Assembly (NCBI RefSeq): GCF_003148845.1 | Contig: NZ_QGHA01000001.1 | Span: 682,001 to 746,000, forward strand | From: Mucilaginibacter oryzae | Lineage (GTDB): Bacteria; Bacteroidota; Bacteroidia; Sphingobacteriales; Sphingobacteriaceae | Reading direction: 5' to 3' | Length of the DNA stretch: 64,000 nucleotides | In this document: piece after piece, positions 26,782 to 37,100 of the stretch | How the letters are laid out: each line of letters opens with the position of its first letter | Position numbering within the stretch: position 1 is the stretch's first letter | Made by a program: the position numbers and the translations under genes | Notes under the pieces: model-generated | Told to the model about the DNA's origin: nothing | The model's input: only the letters and a program-made list of their open reading frames with translations | Database searches by the model: none

Positions 26782-27930
26782 ATGAAAAACGCCCTGCTTT
26801 ATATCATGCTGCTAACCTCCTGCTTAAGCTACTGCCAAACCAGGCGCACTGTTGCAGATTCGGTGAAACTGAATAGCCATATAGCCGTGCATACCAGCTA
26901 TTTTACGTTTAACGGGCAACAGCCGGTTGGGAAAGGATGGGATACCTTAGAGAACTTGTTTGCAGAAAACCAGTTTGTTGCCTGGGGAGAATATCATAAT
27001 TCACCGCTCCTTTCGCAATTAACGGCCTACGCGCTGGGCTGCGCCGACAAATATGGCTATACAAAATGGTGCGTTGAAACGGGGCCCTTCACCGCATCAA
27101 CGCTCATGCGCCTTGCAGCCTCCAAAAACCCGGCAGATAGCTTGAACAGGCTGTTTAAAGAGGGTTATCCCAAAATCGGCACTTTCCCGTTTTTCAGCAA
27201 TAGTAATGATGCGCAAATGCTGCTTGCCGCCCATAAACACAATTTTACGATATGGGGAATAGACCAGGAATTCCAGATGAGTTTTCCGTACTGGCTCTCC
27301 AAAGTTTACCAGGCGCAATCAAATCAATTAAAAAAACGTTACCAGGCTGTTTACGATAGTTTACAAGCCAAATGGTGGTACCCTGCCGATAAACTGTTGG
27401 ACAGCCTGAGCAGCGCCATCCCCCAAAAGCAATACCGGTCGGTTTTAAATGCCATCAAGGTATCGAAAGAAATTTACCGCAATAATGATAACCAGGGGCG
27501 TGCAACACTAATGAAAAACCAATTCTTCGCTTATTATGACGCGGTACCTAAAAATGAAAAGGTATTCTTTAAAATGGGGAGTAATCACCTGGCCAGGGGC
27601 CTCAACCTGCAAACCAATTTATATGATATCGGCAACGCTGTTTATGAACTTGCGCAACGTAACAAAACGGGCTTTGCAAATGTATACCTGATGGTGCGCT
27701 ATACCATCGAACAGGGAAAATTAATTGACGACCTTACCAATAAGAGCCGGGAGAACCCGAAAGTGTTCTCAAAACTTTATGATAAGGACAAATGGACATT
27801 GCTTGATCTGAGATCATTAAAATTGAAACATGACGATTCGTTACCGCGGGACGTTTATCAGGTCATAGAAAAATATGATTTTGTTCTGGTATCTCCCGAA
27901 ATACTTAACACCGACAGGGAAGGCAATTAA
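26782..27930 (+). CDS. erythromycin-esterase/ChaN-like secreted protein
   Basis: 382 residues. The N-terminus has a hydrophobic signal with a possible lipoprotein box (LLTSCLSYC). Then come WGEYHNSPLL (about 66-75), WCVETGPFTAS (about 95-105) and GIDQEF (about 152-157), arranged like the Glu/His active-site motifs of erythromycin esterase and of the ChaN/Tiki-like fold. Exact family is uncertain. Antibiotic esterase activity should not be assumed; many such proteins are uncharacterised. The ATG at 26782 is chosen because it starts the signal peptide. The hairpin at 27941-27971 follows the stop. Confidence 0.7.
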   Translation: MKNALLYIMLLTSCLSYCQTRRTVADSVKLNSHIAVHTSYFTFNGQQPVGKGWDTLENLFAENQFVAWGEYHNSPLLSQLTAYALGCADKYGYTKWCVETGPFTASTLMRLAASKNPADSLNRLFKEGYPKIGTFPFFSNSNDAQMLLAAHKHNFTIWGIDQEFQMSFPYWLSKVYQAQSNQLKKRYQAVYDSLQAKWWYPADKLLDSLSSAIPQKQYRSVLNAIKVSKEIYRNNDNQGRATLMKNQFFAYYDAVPKNEKVFFKMGSNHLARGLNLQTNLYDIGNAVYELAQRNKTGFANVYLMVRYTIEQGKLIDDLTNKSRENPKVFSKLYDKDKWTLLDLRSLKLKHDDSLPRDVYQVIEKYDFVLVSPEILNTDREGN

Positions 27931-27940
27931 CCGGCGCTTA

Positions 27941-27971
27941 GCCGTGATTCTATCCTTTACAGAATCACGGC
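27941..27971. terminator. hairpin between convergent genes
   Basis: A perfect 11-bp inverted repeat (GCCGTGATTCT and its complement, loop 9 nt) lies between the esterase-like gene and the bestrophin gene. It has no T-run, so it may need a factor to terminate. Confidence 0.6.
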
Positions 27972-27980
27972 AGCGTGGGT

Positions 27981-28901
27981 TTACGTGATATAAAAGGAAT
28001 TAACCGGTTCAACATTTGCTACCGGCAAATCCTCAATTTCTGCAATACTTCTTTCAATATTGGCCGACATGGCATCAAGCGCGAGATCGTTAGGCATATT
28101 CCCGAAGGGATCTTCCAATTCATCGGCAATGGCTTCCAGGGCGGTAAAGGTGTAAGCTACGAAGGTGATTATAAAGGGCGCGAACCAGCCCAGCGCATTG
28201 GCAAAACCTAAGGGGAGCAAAAAACAGTAGATATAAATCGTTCTGTGAAGTAGAACATCATAAGAGAACGGTATAGGGGTACCGGCTATCCGCTCACATC
28301 CGCCGATGATATCAGAAAAGTTGGCCAGGTTTTTATCCATAGCCGCCTGCAGGATGGTATCAATGGAGCCACGCAGCCGCCAGCTATTTATACGGGCACC
28401 CAATTCCCTCATAATCAAAACCGGTTTATATGCTGCATGTTCCAACTTCGAGGCCAGTTCCGGCTCCAAAAGTTTTTGCAGTTCGGGCATGGCATCGGTG
28501 TGCCGCAACTGGTGATTAAGCGCGTAAACCATCGCTGCCATTTGCCTGATGAAGATCACCTTCTCCGGTTTGTGAAGTTCATCATTAGGTATAAAATTGT
28601 GTACCTGCTGGGCGAGCGAACGCGTATCGTTTAGCAGGGCGCCCCAAAGTTTTCGGCCCTCCCAAAACCGGTCATAGCTCACCGTATTCCTGAAGCCGAG
28701 AAATATGGCCAGCGCTATACCAAAAACCGTGTAGATATTGGTAGATAGTTCGCCGTGTACCCTGTCAAGGTCTGATTTGAAATAAACCACTACCGCGGTA
28801 AATGTAAAAAGTACGCTCAATCGCGGCAGTAGCTGGGGCAGCACAGAACCCCTCAGCACAAACAGCATCCCAAACCAGTTCTTTTTTTTCCTGATGATCA
28901 T
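27981..28901 (-). CDS. bestrophin-family (UPF0187/YneE) ion channel-like membrane protein
   Basis: 306 residues. Hydrophobic helices are near 23-42, 58-75, 205-225 and 230-250, with the conserved bestrophin segments LGFRNTVSYDRFWEGRKLWG (about 69-88) and a C-terminal DELEDPFGNMPNDLAL motif. Bacterial bestrophins form pentameric ion channels in the inner membrane. It lies 20 bases after the PhnA-like gene on the same strand, probably in one transcript. Physiological role in this organism is unknown. Confidence 0.92.
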   Translation of the reverse strand: MIIRKKKNWFGMLFVLRGSVLPQLLPRLSVLFTFTAVVVYFKSDLDRVHGELSTNIYTVFGIALAIFLGFRNTVSYDRFWEGRKLWGALLNDTRSLAQQVHNFIPNDELHKPEKVIFIRQMAAMVYALNHQLRHTDAMPELQKLLEPELASKLEHAAYKPVLIMRELGARINSWRLRGSIDTILQAAMDKNLANFSDIIGGCERIAGTPIPFSYDVLLHRTIYIYCFLLPLGFANALGWFAPFIITFVAYTFTALEAIADELEDPFGNMPNDLALDAMSANIERSIAEIEDLPVANVEPVNSFYIT

Positions 28902-28921
28902 GCCCTGGCAATTAATTAGGT

Positions 28922-29500
28922 TTAACTTTTTTGCCTGCGCAGGTACCTGGTCAGGATCACGATGGTCTGGCCTTCAATCTTACCTTCAACCTGGTCGGTA
29001 TTATCGCTAACCAGACGGATATTTTTAACCACTGTGCCCATCCTGGCATTCAGCGAACTTCCCTTAACATCCAGCGTACGGGTTAAAACCACGCTGTCGC
29101 CATTCTGCAGTTCATTCCCCAGGCTGTCGCGGTGCACCTCGGTAAGTTCTTCAGTTTCTTCGGTAACGCCTGCCTTAGCCCAGGCCAGCAGGTCATCATC
29201 CAGGTAAAGTATTTCCAGGCACCCGGCAGCCCAATCCTCATCTTTAAGGCGCGACAGTATGCGCCACGATAAAACCTGTACCGCTGGTATCTCGCTCCAC
29301 ATCGCCTCGGCCAAAAAGCGCCAGTACCTGCTGTCGGGTTTATCAGTTTGCGCCAGTTCAGACAGGCAGGCCGCGCAAACGGCTATCTCGTTATTGTTAA
29401 AACCACCCGGCAAAACGCTGTATGGCGTAAGCTCGGTTACTGACTTGCAAAGATCGCAGGCTTTAACCTGTGGTGATTCTGTGTTCATAGTAATACTCAT
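28922..29500 (-). CDS. PhnA-like (YjdM) zinc-ribbon protein
   Basis: 192 residues. An N-terminal zinc ribbon (CDLCKS...CAACLS) is followed by a helical middle part and the C-terminal PhnA SH3-like domain (DSLGNELQNGDSVVLTRTLDVKGSS; GKIEGQTIVILTRYLRR). The family was named from phosphonate operons, but its biochemical role is unsettled and no phosphonate genes are near. The ATG at 29500 is used; the TTG one codon earlier is unlikely. Possibly co-transcribed with the bestrophin gene. Confidence 0.88.
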   Translation of the reverse strand: MSITMNTESPQVKACDLCKSVTELTPYSVLPGGFNNNEIAVCAACLSELAQTDKPDSRYWRFLAEAMWSEIPAVQVLSWRILSRLKDEDWAAGCLEILYLDDDLLAWAKAGVTEETEELTEVHRDSLGNELQNGDSVVLTRTLDVKGSSLNARMGTVVKNIRLVSDNTDQVEGKIEGQTIVILTRYLRRQKS

Positions 29501-29526
29501 CAATTTTTAAATGTTTACGTTATTAT

Positions 29527-29661
29527 TTATTCCCGGATAAAGCTGATCACGATGATACCAAGTACAATACCCAGCACCATGATCAGGTAAAGCAGGATTT
29601 CGTTACCTGCAAACCTTTTATATTTTGTCCAAAAGGAGTAATTGTGTTTTTGCTTTTTCAT
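29527..29661 (-). CDS. 44-residue single-helix membrane protein
   Basis: The frame encodes a basic N-terminus (MKKQKHNYSFWTKYKRF) and one long hydrophobic helix (about residues 21-42, ILLYLIMVLGIVLGIIVISF) before RE-stop. An AAGGAG Shine-Dalgarno-like sequence lies seven bases before the ATG, unusual for this organism group and supporting translation. It lies just upstream of the PhnA-like gene on the same strand. Function unknown. Confidence 0.6.
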   Translation of the reverse strand: MKKQKHNYSFWTKYKRFAGNEILLYLIMVLGIVLGIIVISFIRE

Positions 29662-29737
29662 ATGTAATCTCCTTCCCTCCTATTGTTTACGCTTATTTTA
29701 AGATACCTGTTTTATAATTATCCGTTAATTGAAAGCC

Positions 29738-29759
29738 GCCCGGCACCTGCTTGCCGGGC
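29738..29759 (-). terminator. hairpin downstream of the methyltransferase gene
   Basis: GCCCGGCA and its complement TGCCGGGC (8 bp, loop 6 nt) lie just after the methyltransferase stop. The minus strand continues with a short T-containing stretch. Moderate terminator candidate. Confidence 0.5.
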
Positions 29760-29776
29760 GTGTGGCAGGCAAGGGT

Positions 29777-30436
29777 TTACCGCCTGATCCACAAGCGCAG
29801 CAGTGTAAAAAAGCCCTGGTCTACCAGTTCATAATTGTCGGGAACCATCTCACCAAGGCTTTGGTATGTAACTATACGGGTACCTGCGGGTTTATCTTTA
29901 AGGACAGCCAGCAGGTAACGGTTGTAATATTCGTAGAGGCTGTGCGAAACCTCAATCGTATCGTCGATAGCATTTTCCGTATCGATATTCTCGAAGAAAG
30001 AATTATAAAAGTAAAAGTGATCAAATTTATCAAAATCAACCTGGGTGATGTCGGCGTGAATAAAACGGGCGTTGGCCAGGTCCAGGTAGTCGCCGGCCAC
30101 ATTGGCATAATGAAACAGTTCATGCCGCTGCTCTACCCCGAAATAATTGCAATGAGGATGGCGGTGTGCCGCTGTGAGGCAAAATTTACCGGTACCGCTC
30201 CCGATATCAAGGATATTTCCCGGGATATTCAAATAATCGGCAGCCTTTTTTGCCACCGCCAGGGGTGTCCAGTGCCTGCCGGAGAGCAGTTGCAGGTGTT
30301 CGGGATATAACCAGTCAAATTCCGCGTCGTTCCGGAAGAAACAGTCGTTAGGCCGTTTTTTCTCATGGGAGGCGGCCAGCCTTTGCCGGTGTGCCTCCGG
30401 TTCGGGAGGAAAAGGAGAAAAGGGATAACTGTCCAT
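29777..30436 (-). CDS. class I SAM-dependent methyltransferase
   Basis: 219 residues. Motif I is ILDIGSGTGKFC (about 74-85), followed by the acidic end of strand 2 (FGVEQRHEL) and an Asp-containing motif (ARFIHADITQVDF). The N-terminal 60 residues (RPNDCFFRNDAEFDWLYPEHLQLLSGRHWTPLAVAKKAADYL) are not a standard subfamily mark to me. Substrate unknown. The -7 element (30441-30448) is four bases from the ATG, so the mRNA may be leaderless. The promoter has Fnr-type boxes facing this gene. Confidence 0.85.
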   Translation of the reverse strand: MDSYPFSPFPPEPEAHRQRLAASHEKKRPNDCFFRNDAEFDWLYPEHLQLLSGRHWTPLAVAKKAADYLNIPGNILDIGSGTGKFCLTAAHRHPHCNYFGVEQRHELFHYANVAGDYLDLANARFIHADITQVDFDKFDHFYFYNSFFENIDTENAIDDTIEVSHSLYEYYNRYLLAVLKDKPAGTRIVTYQSLGEMVPDNYELVDQGFFTLLRLWIRR

Positions 30437-30440
30437 CCAG

Positions 30441-30506
30441 CAAATTTCATTATTCCGGCATCCTGCCGCAACTGAAGCAGATCAGCAAAAAAACTGATAT
30501 TTATCA
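30441..30506 (-). promoter_or_regulatory. tandem Crp/Fnr-type boxes and -7 element facing the methyltransferase gene
   Basis: TGATATTTATCA (30495-30506) and, 22 bp on, TGATctgcTTCA on the minus strand (30473-30484) precede GAAATTTG (30441-30448) with spacing 59.5/37.5 bp, one base longer than the norm. From the other side the first box is only 28.5 bp from the crp -7 element, so it might repress that gene. Confidence 0.55.
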
Positions 30507-30521
30507 GTTTTTGATATTTTG

Positions 30522-30529
30522 TAACTTTG
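30522..30529 (+). promoter_or_regulatory. -7 element of the Crp/Fnr-type gene (near-leaderless)
   Basis: TAACTTTG is a perfect match to TAnnTTTG. It ends four bases before the ATG at 30534. An in-frame TAA (30522-30524) excludes a longer protein, so the transcript probably begins at or within a few bases of the start codon. Confidence 0.55.
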
Positions 30530-30533
30530 GGGC

Positions 30534-31241
30534 ATGAGTTTAAACGGGATCTTTCCGATCGACAGGTGGAATTTCACAACCCATTCGGTGCTAAGTGTAC
30601 TTTCTGATCAGGAAATGGCCCTGCTTACCCGGCATGTCACCGAACAGCGGCTCTTTAAGGGTGATGTGATCTTTCGTGAAGGAGCCGTTCCCTCAGGTAT
30701 ATTTGTTGTACGCAGCGGCAGGGTAAAAAAGTACAAGGTAGATCAGACCGGCAGGGAACAGATCATTTACCTGGCCGGCCCCGGAGAACTGATGGGCTAC
30801 CACCCGGTGCTTTCCGGAGAACGCTACGCGGATTCTGCCGCGGCCATGGAGGAGACAATGGTGTCGTTCATCCCCAAGGAAGATTTTATGGATATGTTAG
30901 CCCGCTCGCCCGTTTTCGCGCTGCGCCTGCTGAAAGCAATGAGCCATGAATTTACGGTACTAACCAACACGATATCGGTAATTGCGCAACGCACCGGCCC
31001 CGAGCGGCTGGCTATCGCGCTCATCGTACTGCGGGAAAAGTTCAAATACGGTTTGAACGATCACGATGCCATCCCCATCAATATTTCCCGCGCCGACCTG
31101 GCAAATATGGCGGGCCTCGCAGAAGAAAACGTGATCAGGCTGCTCAGCGAGTTTAAGGCAGAGGGCATATTATCAACACAAGGCAGAAAAATTATCATTA
31201 AGGATATTCATTTACTGGTAAAACGGGCCAATTACCGGTAA
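30534..31241 (+). CDS. Crp/Fnr-family transcriptional regulator
   Basis: 235 residues. Cyclic-nucleotide-binding-type beta-roll (about 20-135), dimerisation helix (about 135-160) and winged helix (about 165-230). The recognition helix reads EENVIRLLSEF: Glu and Arg of the E-x-x-S-R pattern are kept but Ser is Ile, so its DNA preference may differ from FNR and from the REC-Crp regulator at 18926. No FNR-type cysteine cluster. It lies 97 bases from the divergent methyltransferase gene, with a TGAT-N4-ATCA box between them. Confidence 0.93.
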   Translation: MSLNGIFPIDRWNFTTHSVLSVLSDQEMALLTRHVTEQRLFKGDVIFREGAVPSGIFVVRSGRVKKYKVDQTGREQIIYLAGPGELMGYHPVLSGERYADSAAAMEETMVSFIPKEDFMDMLARSPVFALRLLKAMSHEFTVLTNTISVIAQRTGPERLAIALIVLREKFKYGLNDHDAIPINISRADLANMAGLAEENVIRLLSEFKAEGILSTQGRKIIIKDIHLLVKRANYR

Positions 31242-31552
31242 CGCTATCCGGCTATCAGCAAAACTTTCGTATATAATAGTTCACGGCCAAATGATGGAGC
31301 AGACCTAATGCTACCGCTGACCAGAGGGGCTAACTACCTCCGCTTACAGGCCTGAAAATTTCATTAAAACTTAACACAGATTACAGACATTATTTATATA
31401 GCCGGATGCAACAAAAACGGCTCTGATAAACCGTTTTATCAAAAAAACGCCATTATTGTTAACAAATGGATAATTATAGGTAAGTAGAAGATAATTTACT
31501 GCAATTATAAGCAAGGCTTTTGGCTAATTTTAGTCAATCCAGTCTTATCTAT
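31242..31552. other. intergenic region upstream of the S9 peptidase gene
   Basis: AT-rich and without a gene. A TAATTTTA -7-like element lies at about 31524-31531, about 21 bases before the ATG at 31553. I see no Fnr-type box at the standard positions. Confidence 0.5.
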
Positions 31553-33856
31553 ATGCACCGCAAATATTTGCACCCATTTACTTTTTTATTTGTTTCGATT
31601 TTTACTGTAAGCGCAGGCTATGCGCAGCAAAACACGGTTACCCCTTATTTACCCAGCCACGCACAAATGTTGCAGGCCTATGCCAATGTCAACAAACTTG
31701 ATTCGGCATGGAAAAAGCTACCGCTTAATTATACTATAAGGCCCAACTGGCAATCAAATGGCAGGCAGTTTTGGTACGGGATGAGGGCGGCCGATAACCA
31801 GAGTGATTACTATTTTGTGGATGCGGAGCAAGGTAAAAAACAAAAGGCCTTTGACACGCGAAAAATGGCGGAGGCTATAGCCTCGGTTACCGGCAAACCG
31901 GTACCGGCAAATAAATTCAGGGTAACACAACTGGTTTATGGCGCCGATAAAAAAGAGATCAGATTAAAATACAACGACGCCTGGTTTAAATGTAACCTGG
32001 ATAACTACCATTGCGAAAAAACGGCCGACACGGTAATTAAAACCTACGACCCCAACCAACCGCTGCAGCGCCGCAGATACCGTTGGGAAAGCCCGCTTAA
32101 TGATTCATTATCTCCTGATAAACAATGGGTTGCATTTGTAGAAAACGGCAATATTTATGCAAAAGCAGTAAAGGGCGGTACCGAGATCCAATTTACTACC
32201 GATGGCAATGCAGATAAGCCTTATGGCGAGATCTCGTGGTCGCCGGATAGCAGGCACCTTGTTGCTTACCATATAGACCCACGCAAAATTAAAGAGGTTT
32301 ACTACGTGCTGAGTTCAGTACCCGGAACCACCCGCGGGCAATTGAAATCACATGAATATGATCAGCCGGGGGATGAGTTCACTACCTATGAGCCCTTTTT
32401 ATTTAGCATAGCCGATAAAAGCAAGCTAAAAGTTGGCGATGAAAAAATAGACTTTTTTGGCGCCCCCGCCCTGCATTGGAGGGACGGAAACAGCAGGTAT
32501 TTTACCTACGAAAAGGTTGACAGGGGCCACCAGCGCTTTCGGGTAATTGAGGTTGACGTAGAAAACGGTAAAACCCGGAATATCATAGATGAAAAAACAA
32601 ATACCTTTATATACGAGCAACGGATTTACACCCGCTATTTACCCAAAACCCACGAAATAATCTGGGTTACCGAAAAAGACGGATGGCGCCACATTTATAT
32701 TGTAAATGAATTAACCGGCACCCAAAAGCTTGTTACCAGGGGCAACTGGGTAGTGAGGGACATTGATAGCGTTGACGTTAAAAAGAGGGAGATCTGGTTT
32801 AACGCGGGAGGCAAAAACGAAGGTGAAGACCCTTATTTTTTACATTATTACCGGATTGGCTTTGATGGTAAAAACCTGGTTGACCTTACCCCCGAAAAAG
32901 GCAACCATAGCATCAGTTTTTCGCCCGACAGAAAATACTATATAGATACGTACTCGGAGGTTAATGTTGCCCCGCGCGTTTTGCTCAAAAACACTTTAAC
33001 CCTAAAAACAATTACCGAGCTGGAGCACCAGGATTTAACCGACCTGCTGGCCACAGGTATAAAACTGCCTGAGGTTTTTGTTGCGAAAGGGCGCGACGGG
33101 AAAACAGACATCTGGGGCGTAGTTTATCGTCCGGCCAATATGGACCCTGCAAAAAGTTACCCGGTAATTGAAAACATTTACGCCGGTCCCCAGGATTCAT
33201 TTGTACCTAAAAGCTTTTCGCCGGTAAATGAAATGCAAAGTATAGCCCAACTTGGTTTTATAGTAGTGCAGATTGACGGCATGGGCACCGCGAACCGTTC
33301 AAAGGCTTTTCATGATGTTTGCTGGCATAACCTTGCCGATGCCGGTTTTCCTGACAGGATACTATGGATAAAGGCTTTAGCGGCTAAATACCCGCAGGTT
33401 GATACAAGCCGCGTGGGTGTTTACGGAACATCTGCCGGCGGGCAAAACTCAGCAGGCGCCCTGCTGTTCCATCCCGATTTTTATAAAGCTGCGGTATCTG
33501 CCTGCGGGTGCCATGATAACCGCATTGACAAACAATGGTGGAACGAACAATGGATGGGGTACCCGGTTGGGCCGCACTATGAGCAGCAATCAAATATTAC
33601 CAATGCGGGTAAATTGCAGGGCAGTTTAATGCTGATCGTGGGCGAGGCAGACACCAACGTGCCGCCCGAATCAACCTACCGTTTTGTTGACGCTTTGATA
33701 AAAAACAATAAAGATTTTGACCTGCTAACTGTGCCCGGAGCCGGGCATACCGATGGCGGCCCTTATGGCCGGCAAAAAAAGCGTGACTTTTTTGTGAGAC
33801 ACCTGTTAAAAGCCGAGCCGCCGGCACGGAACTACCAGGAAAGCAGTGTTGAATAA
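31553..33856 (+). CDS. S9 family dipeptidyl-peptidase (DPP-IV-like), secreted
   Basis: 767 residues with a signal peptide (ends near GYAQQ, residue 24). A beta-propeller DPP4_N domain (about 90-520) is followed by an alpha/beta-hydrolase domain with catalytic Ser627 (GTSAGG), Asp700 (GEADTNVPPE) and His732 (GAGHTDGG). It cuts dipeptides from N-termini of peptides in the periplasm. The active-site motif GTSAGGQ differs from the classic GWSYGG. The start is the ATG before the signal peptide; the upstream TTG at 31520 overlaps the -7 element. It precedes a SusC/SusD operon, which hints at peptide use. Confidence 0.92.
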   Translation: MHRKYLHPFTFLFVSIFTVSAGYAQQNTVTPYLPSHAQMLQAYANVNKLDSAWKKLPLNYTIRPNWQSNGRQFWYGMRAADNQSDYYFVDAEQGKKQKAFDTRKMAEAIASVTGKPVPANKFRVTQLVYGADKKEIRLKYNDAWFKCNLDNYHCEKTADTVIKTYDPNQPLQRRRYRWESPLNDSLSPDKQWVAFVENGNIYAKAVKGGTEIQFTTDGNADKPYGEISWSPDSRHLVAYHIDPRKIKEVYYVLSSVPGTTRGQLKSHEYDQPGDEFTTYEPFLFSIADKSKLKVGDEKIDFFGAPALHWRDGNSRYFTYEKVDRGHQRFRVIEVDVENGKTRNIIDEKTNTFIYEQRIYTRYLPKTHEIIWVTEKDGWRHIYIVNELTGTQKLVTRGNWVVRDIDSVDVKKREIWFNAGGKNEGEDPYFLHYYRIGFDGKNLVDLTPEKGNHSISFSPDRKYYIDTYSEVNVAPRVLLKNTLTLKTITELEHQDLTDLLATGIKLPEVFVAKGRDGKTDIWGVVYRPANMDPAKSYPVIENIYAGPQDSFVPKSFSPVNEMQSIAQLGFIVVQIDGMGTANRSKAFHDVCWHNLADAGFPDRILWIKALAAKYPQVDTSRVGVYGTSAGGQNSAGALLFHPDFYKAAVSACGCHDNRIDKQWWNEQWMGYPVGPHYEQQSNITNAGKLQGSLMLIVGEADTNVPPESTYRFVDALIKNNKDFDLLTVPGAGHTDGGPYGRQKKRDFFVRHLLKAEPPARNYQESSVE

Positions 33857-34172
33857 TATTACCCGGGTGTTGGTGAGGGCTTATGATATCCTTATCGCTT
33901 ATCATTTAAAAAAAATAAGGACACAATCGCTCACCAAACAAACACTTCAAGGTAATAATATTTATTAAATACCATTTTAACACATATTTTAATAATACAC
34001 CTAAACAACGTAAATGGAAGAGTATTTTTATTACTTTCTGTAAATAAGATATTTACAAATAAAAAATGTTAAAAAAGTGTTAAAACAGGACAATATCATC
34101 AACAAATAAAACACCCTCAATACATATATTCGAATTTATTAATTTAACTATTCACAAACCAAATCTTTAACT
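33857..34172. other. AT-rich leader region of the SusC/SusD operon
   Basis: No gene visible. The sequence is strongly A/T-rich with runs of A, typical of an upstream region, but I cannot place a confident -7 element. No anti-sigma/ECF sigma pair lies next to this SusC. Confidence 0.45.
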
Positions 34173-37100
34173 ATGACAAAAAATTTTACATTCTACAGGA
34201 AACTCTTGATTGTATGCCTTTTTCTTTGTTGGCTACTCCCCCGGAGCGCGTTTGCTCAATCGGTTGTAAGGGGAAAGGTTGTAGATAAGGACAACCTACC
34301 CATTATCAGCGCTACGGTGACTGAAAAGGGCACCAAAAACCTGACTACCACCAATGAAAAAGGAGAATTTACCATCCGTACCACTAAAGCCGGCGCTATT
34401 TTGGTGGGAACAAGCGTTGGCTTTTTACCTTTTGAAATAGCGGTTGAAAATAAAACCACGGTTACCCTGGTATTGCAGGAAAACCAGCAAACGCTTAATG
34501 AGGTAGTATTGATCGGTTACCAGAAAATTGCCAGGAAAAAATCAACAGCAGCTATCTCCAGTTTATCGGCAAAGGAACTTGCCAACCTCCCGGCCGCAAG
34601 TTTCGATCAGCTTTTGCAGGGCAGGTTATCTGGCGTTAACGTGCAAAACTTTTCGGGTATGCCGGGCGCAACACCTACGGTATCTGTTAGGGGTAACTCA
34701 TTAGTAAGCACCTCATACGATGAATACAATGTAGTAAACAGCCCACTTTACGTTGTTGACGGAGTACCGCAGCCTACAGAACAATATGTAGGACCTGGCG
34801 CAGGTACCGGCGCCAACTACCTGGCCGGCATAAACCCTGCCGATATTGAAACTATCGACGTATTGAAAGACGCTTCGGCTGCGGCTATCTACGGCTCGAG
34901 GGCGGCCAATGGCGTTATATTAATTACCACTAAAAAAGGCTTGTCCGGCGAACCTCGTGTAACACTCGGATCGTACGTTGGTCTTACCCAGCGCCCTGAA
35001 TTGCGGCCGGTTACCTTAGGTACCATTGAGCGAAGGCAAAAACTTGATGTTTTACGGGGCCAGCTAACCTATGATCAACAACAACAACTCCCCTACATTC
35101 TGACCGATAGTTTAAACTCGGCCTTTAATGGAAATACCGACTGGCAGAGCCTTTTTTATCAAACCGGAAGAATTAACAATACCGATCTTAGCCTAAGCGG
35201 CGGCGGTGCCGGCAACTCCACCTATCGTTTCAGCACCGGGTATTATAATGAGCAGGGTATTATTAAGGCTACCGGGTTTAAACGCTTCTCAACCAGGTTA
35301 AACCTTATTTCGCACGCGCTTAACGGCAAATTGACTATCAACCCGTTGGTAGCCTACTCACGTACTGATAATGCCAGGGGTAACGGCAATAATGCCAGCC
35401 CGATAAGTTTAGGAGCCGGAAATATGCCCTCCTCATTACTGAACCTTGATCCTGACAAAAAAGCCTATTATTTAGGGGCTTACAGCGAAAATTTAGATAA
35501 AAACATAAGCAACCAGTTTACATTCAATTTAAACCTGTCTTATGATTTTTCTAAACACTTTTCATTTAATTCGCAATCATCATACTTGTATAACACCAAC
35601 CGGAGGGATTTAAGCCGGAGCGACCTGTTACAAAATAACCAGGGTAATTATTCATATAGCTATGCCGATAACTCGATAGCGGTAACCACCTCTAACTTTG
35701 TAACCTATAATAATGTGTTTAAAAAGCACACCATAAGCTTCATTGCAGGGCAGGATATCAACTATAACCAGTTTCAAAATACCATAGCATCGGGTTATAA
35801 CGGTCCTTCAGATAATATCCAGGTTGTTAACGGTTTCCAGCAATCAAAAATTGGCGCCAGTTCTGATTACCAGGCCTACGGATTAGTATCTTATTACTCG
35901 AGGCTTTCTTATGATTACAACAGCCGTTACCTGTTTTCATTAAGTGCAAGAACAGACGGATCATCGCGCTTTGGTAAAAACCACAAATGGGGCTTTTTCC
36001 CCGCTGCATCCGTGGGCTGGTTAATATCCGAAGAATCATTTATGAAGGATAGCCCGAGCAATATTTTCACCATGCTGAAATTAAGGGCAAGTATTGGTAC
36101 TTCCGGCAGCCTGCCAAATGATAACTACCTGCAGTATAACCTTTACAATGTAAACAATGGCGGTTTTGACGGCAATGGCGGCGCTACTACCTATAACGGG
36201 GTAACAGCTGTAACCCCTAACTTCTACAATGGCGCGGCCCAGGATAACCTGAGCTGGCAGCGATCAAAACAGTGGAACATCGGCACTGATATGGAAATGC
36301 AAAACGGTAAATACGCGGTTTCATTTGATGTTTATAATAAAGAAAATTCATTGCAGCTTTTCGGGGTAAATTTGCCTGTAACAACCGGTTATGACATCGC
36401 GTTAACCAATTCGGTTGGTGTACGTAACTCGGGCGTTGAGTTAACATTTTTAGCAAACCCGCTGGAAGGCGCTTTCAGATGGAGTTCACGCGTTAACATA
36501 TCATACAACAAAAACATGATTACCAGCTTGCCAAACGGCGGCAGGGATCTGGTTTTGAACGGCGACAGGTTTGATAAATCGCACGTGTTATCAGTAGGTA
36601 GCCCTATAAACGCGTTTTACCTATATCAAACCAAAGGCGTTTTCCCAACTAACGCCAGCGTTCCTCAAAACCCGTTAACCGGCGAAAGATACAAAAACAG
36701 TAACGGCGAATACCAGGCGGGCGATTTTTACTTAGCCGATCTGGATGGCGATTACTATATCGATACATTTAATAGCGGCATCAATCCTGATAAAAAAGTA
36801 TCGGGCGATCCAAACCCCAAATACACCGGCGGCTGGACCAACAATTTCACCTACAAGAATTTCAGCCTCGGTATTTTCTGCACCTTCACTTTCGACAGGG
36901 ACGTACTGAACCTGTATGACTCGGACAGGTTTTCAAATTCGACGGACGGTAACGCTATTGCTAATTTTGCGGCCTATTCAATTCCTGATTTAAGCAAGGT
37001 TAATATCTGGACACCTACCCACACCAACGCTACCTATGCTAAATATGATATAGGAACATACAGGTATTATTATACCAGCGCGCAAACATTTTTCCTTGAA

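Noticed and set aside
26782..27930. Antibiotic (macrolide) resistance gene
   Set aside because: Only weak erythromycin-esterase-like motifs; no mobile context, and the family includes many proteins of other function.
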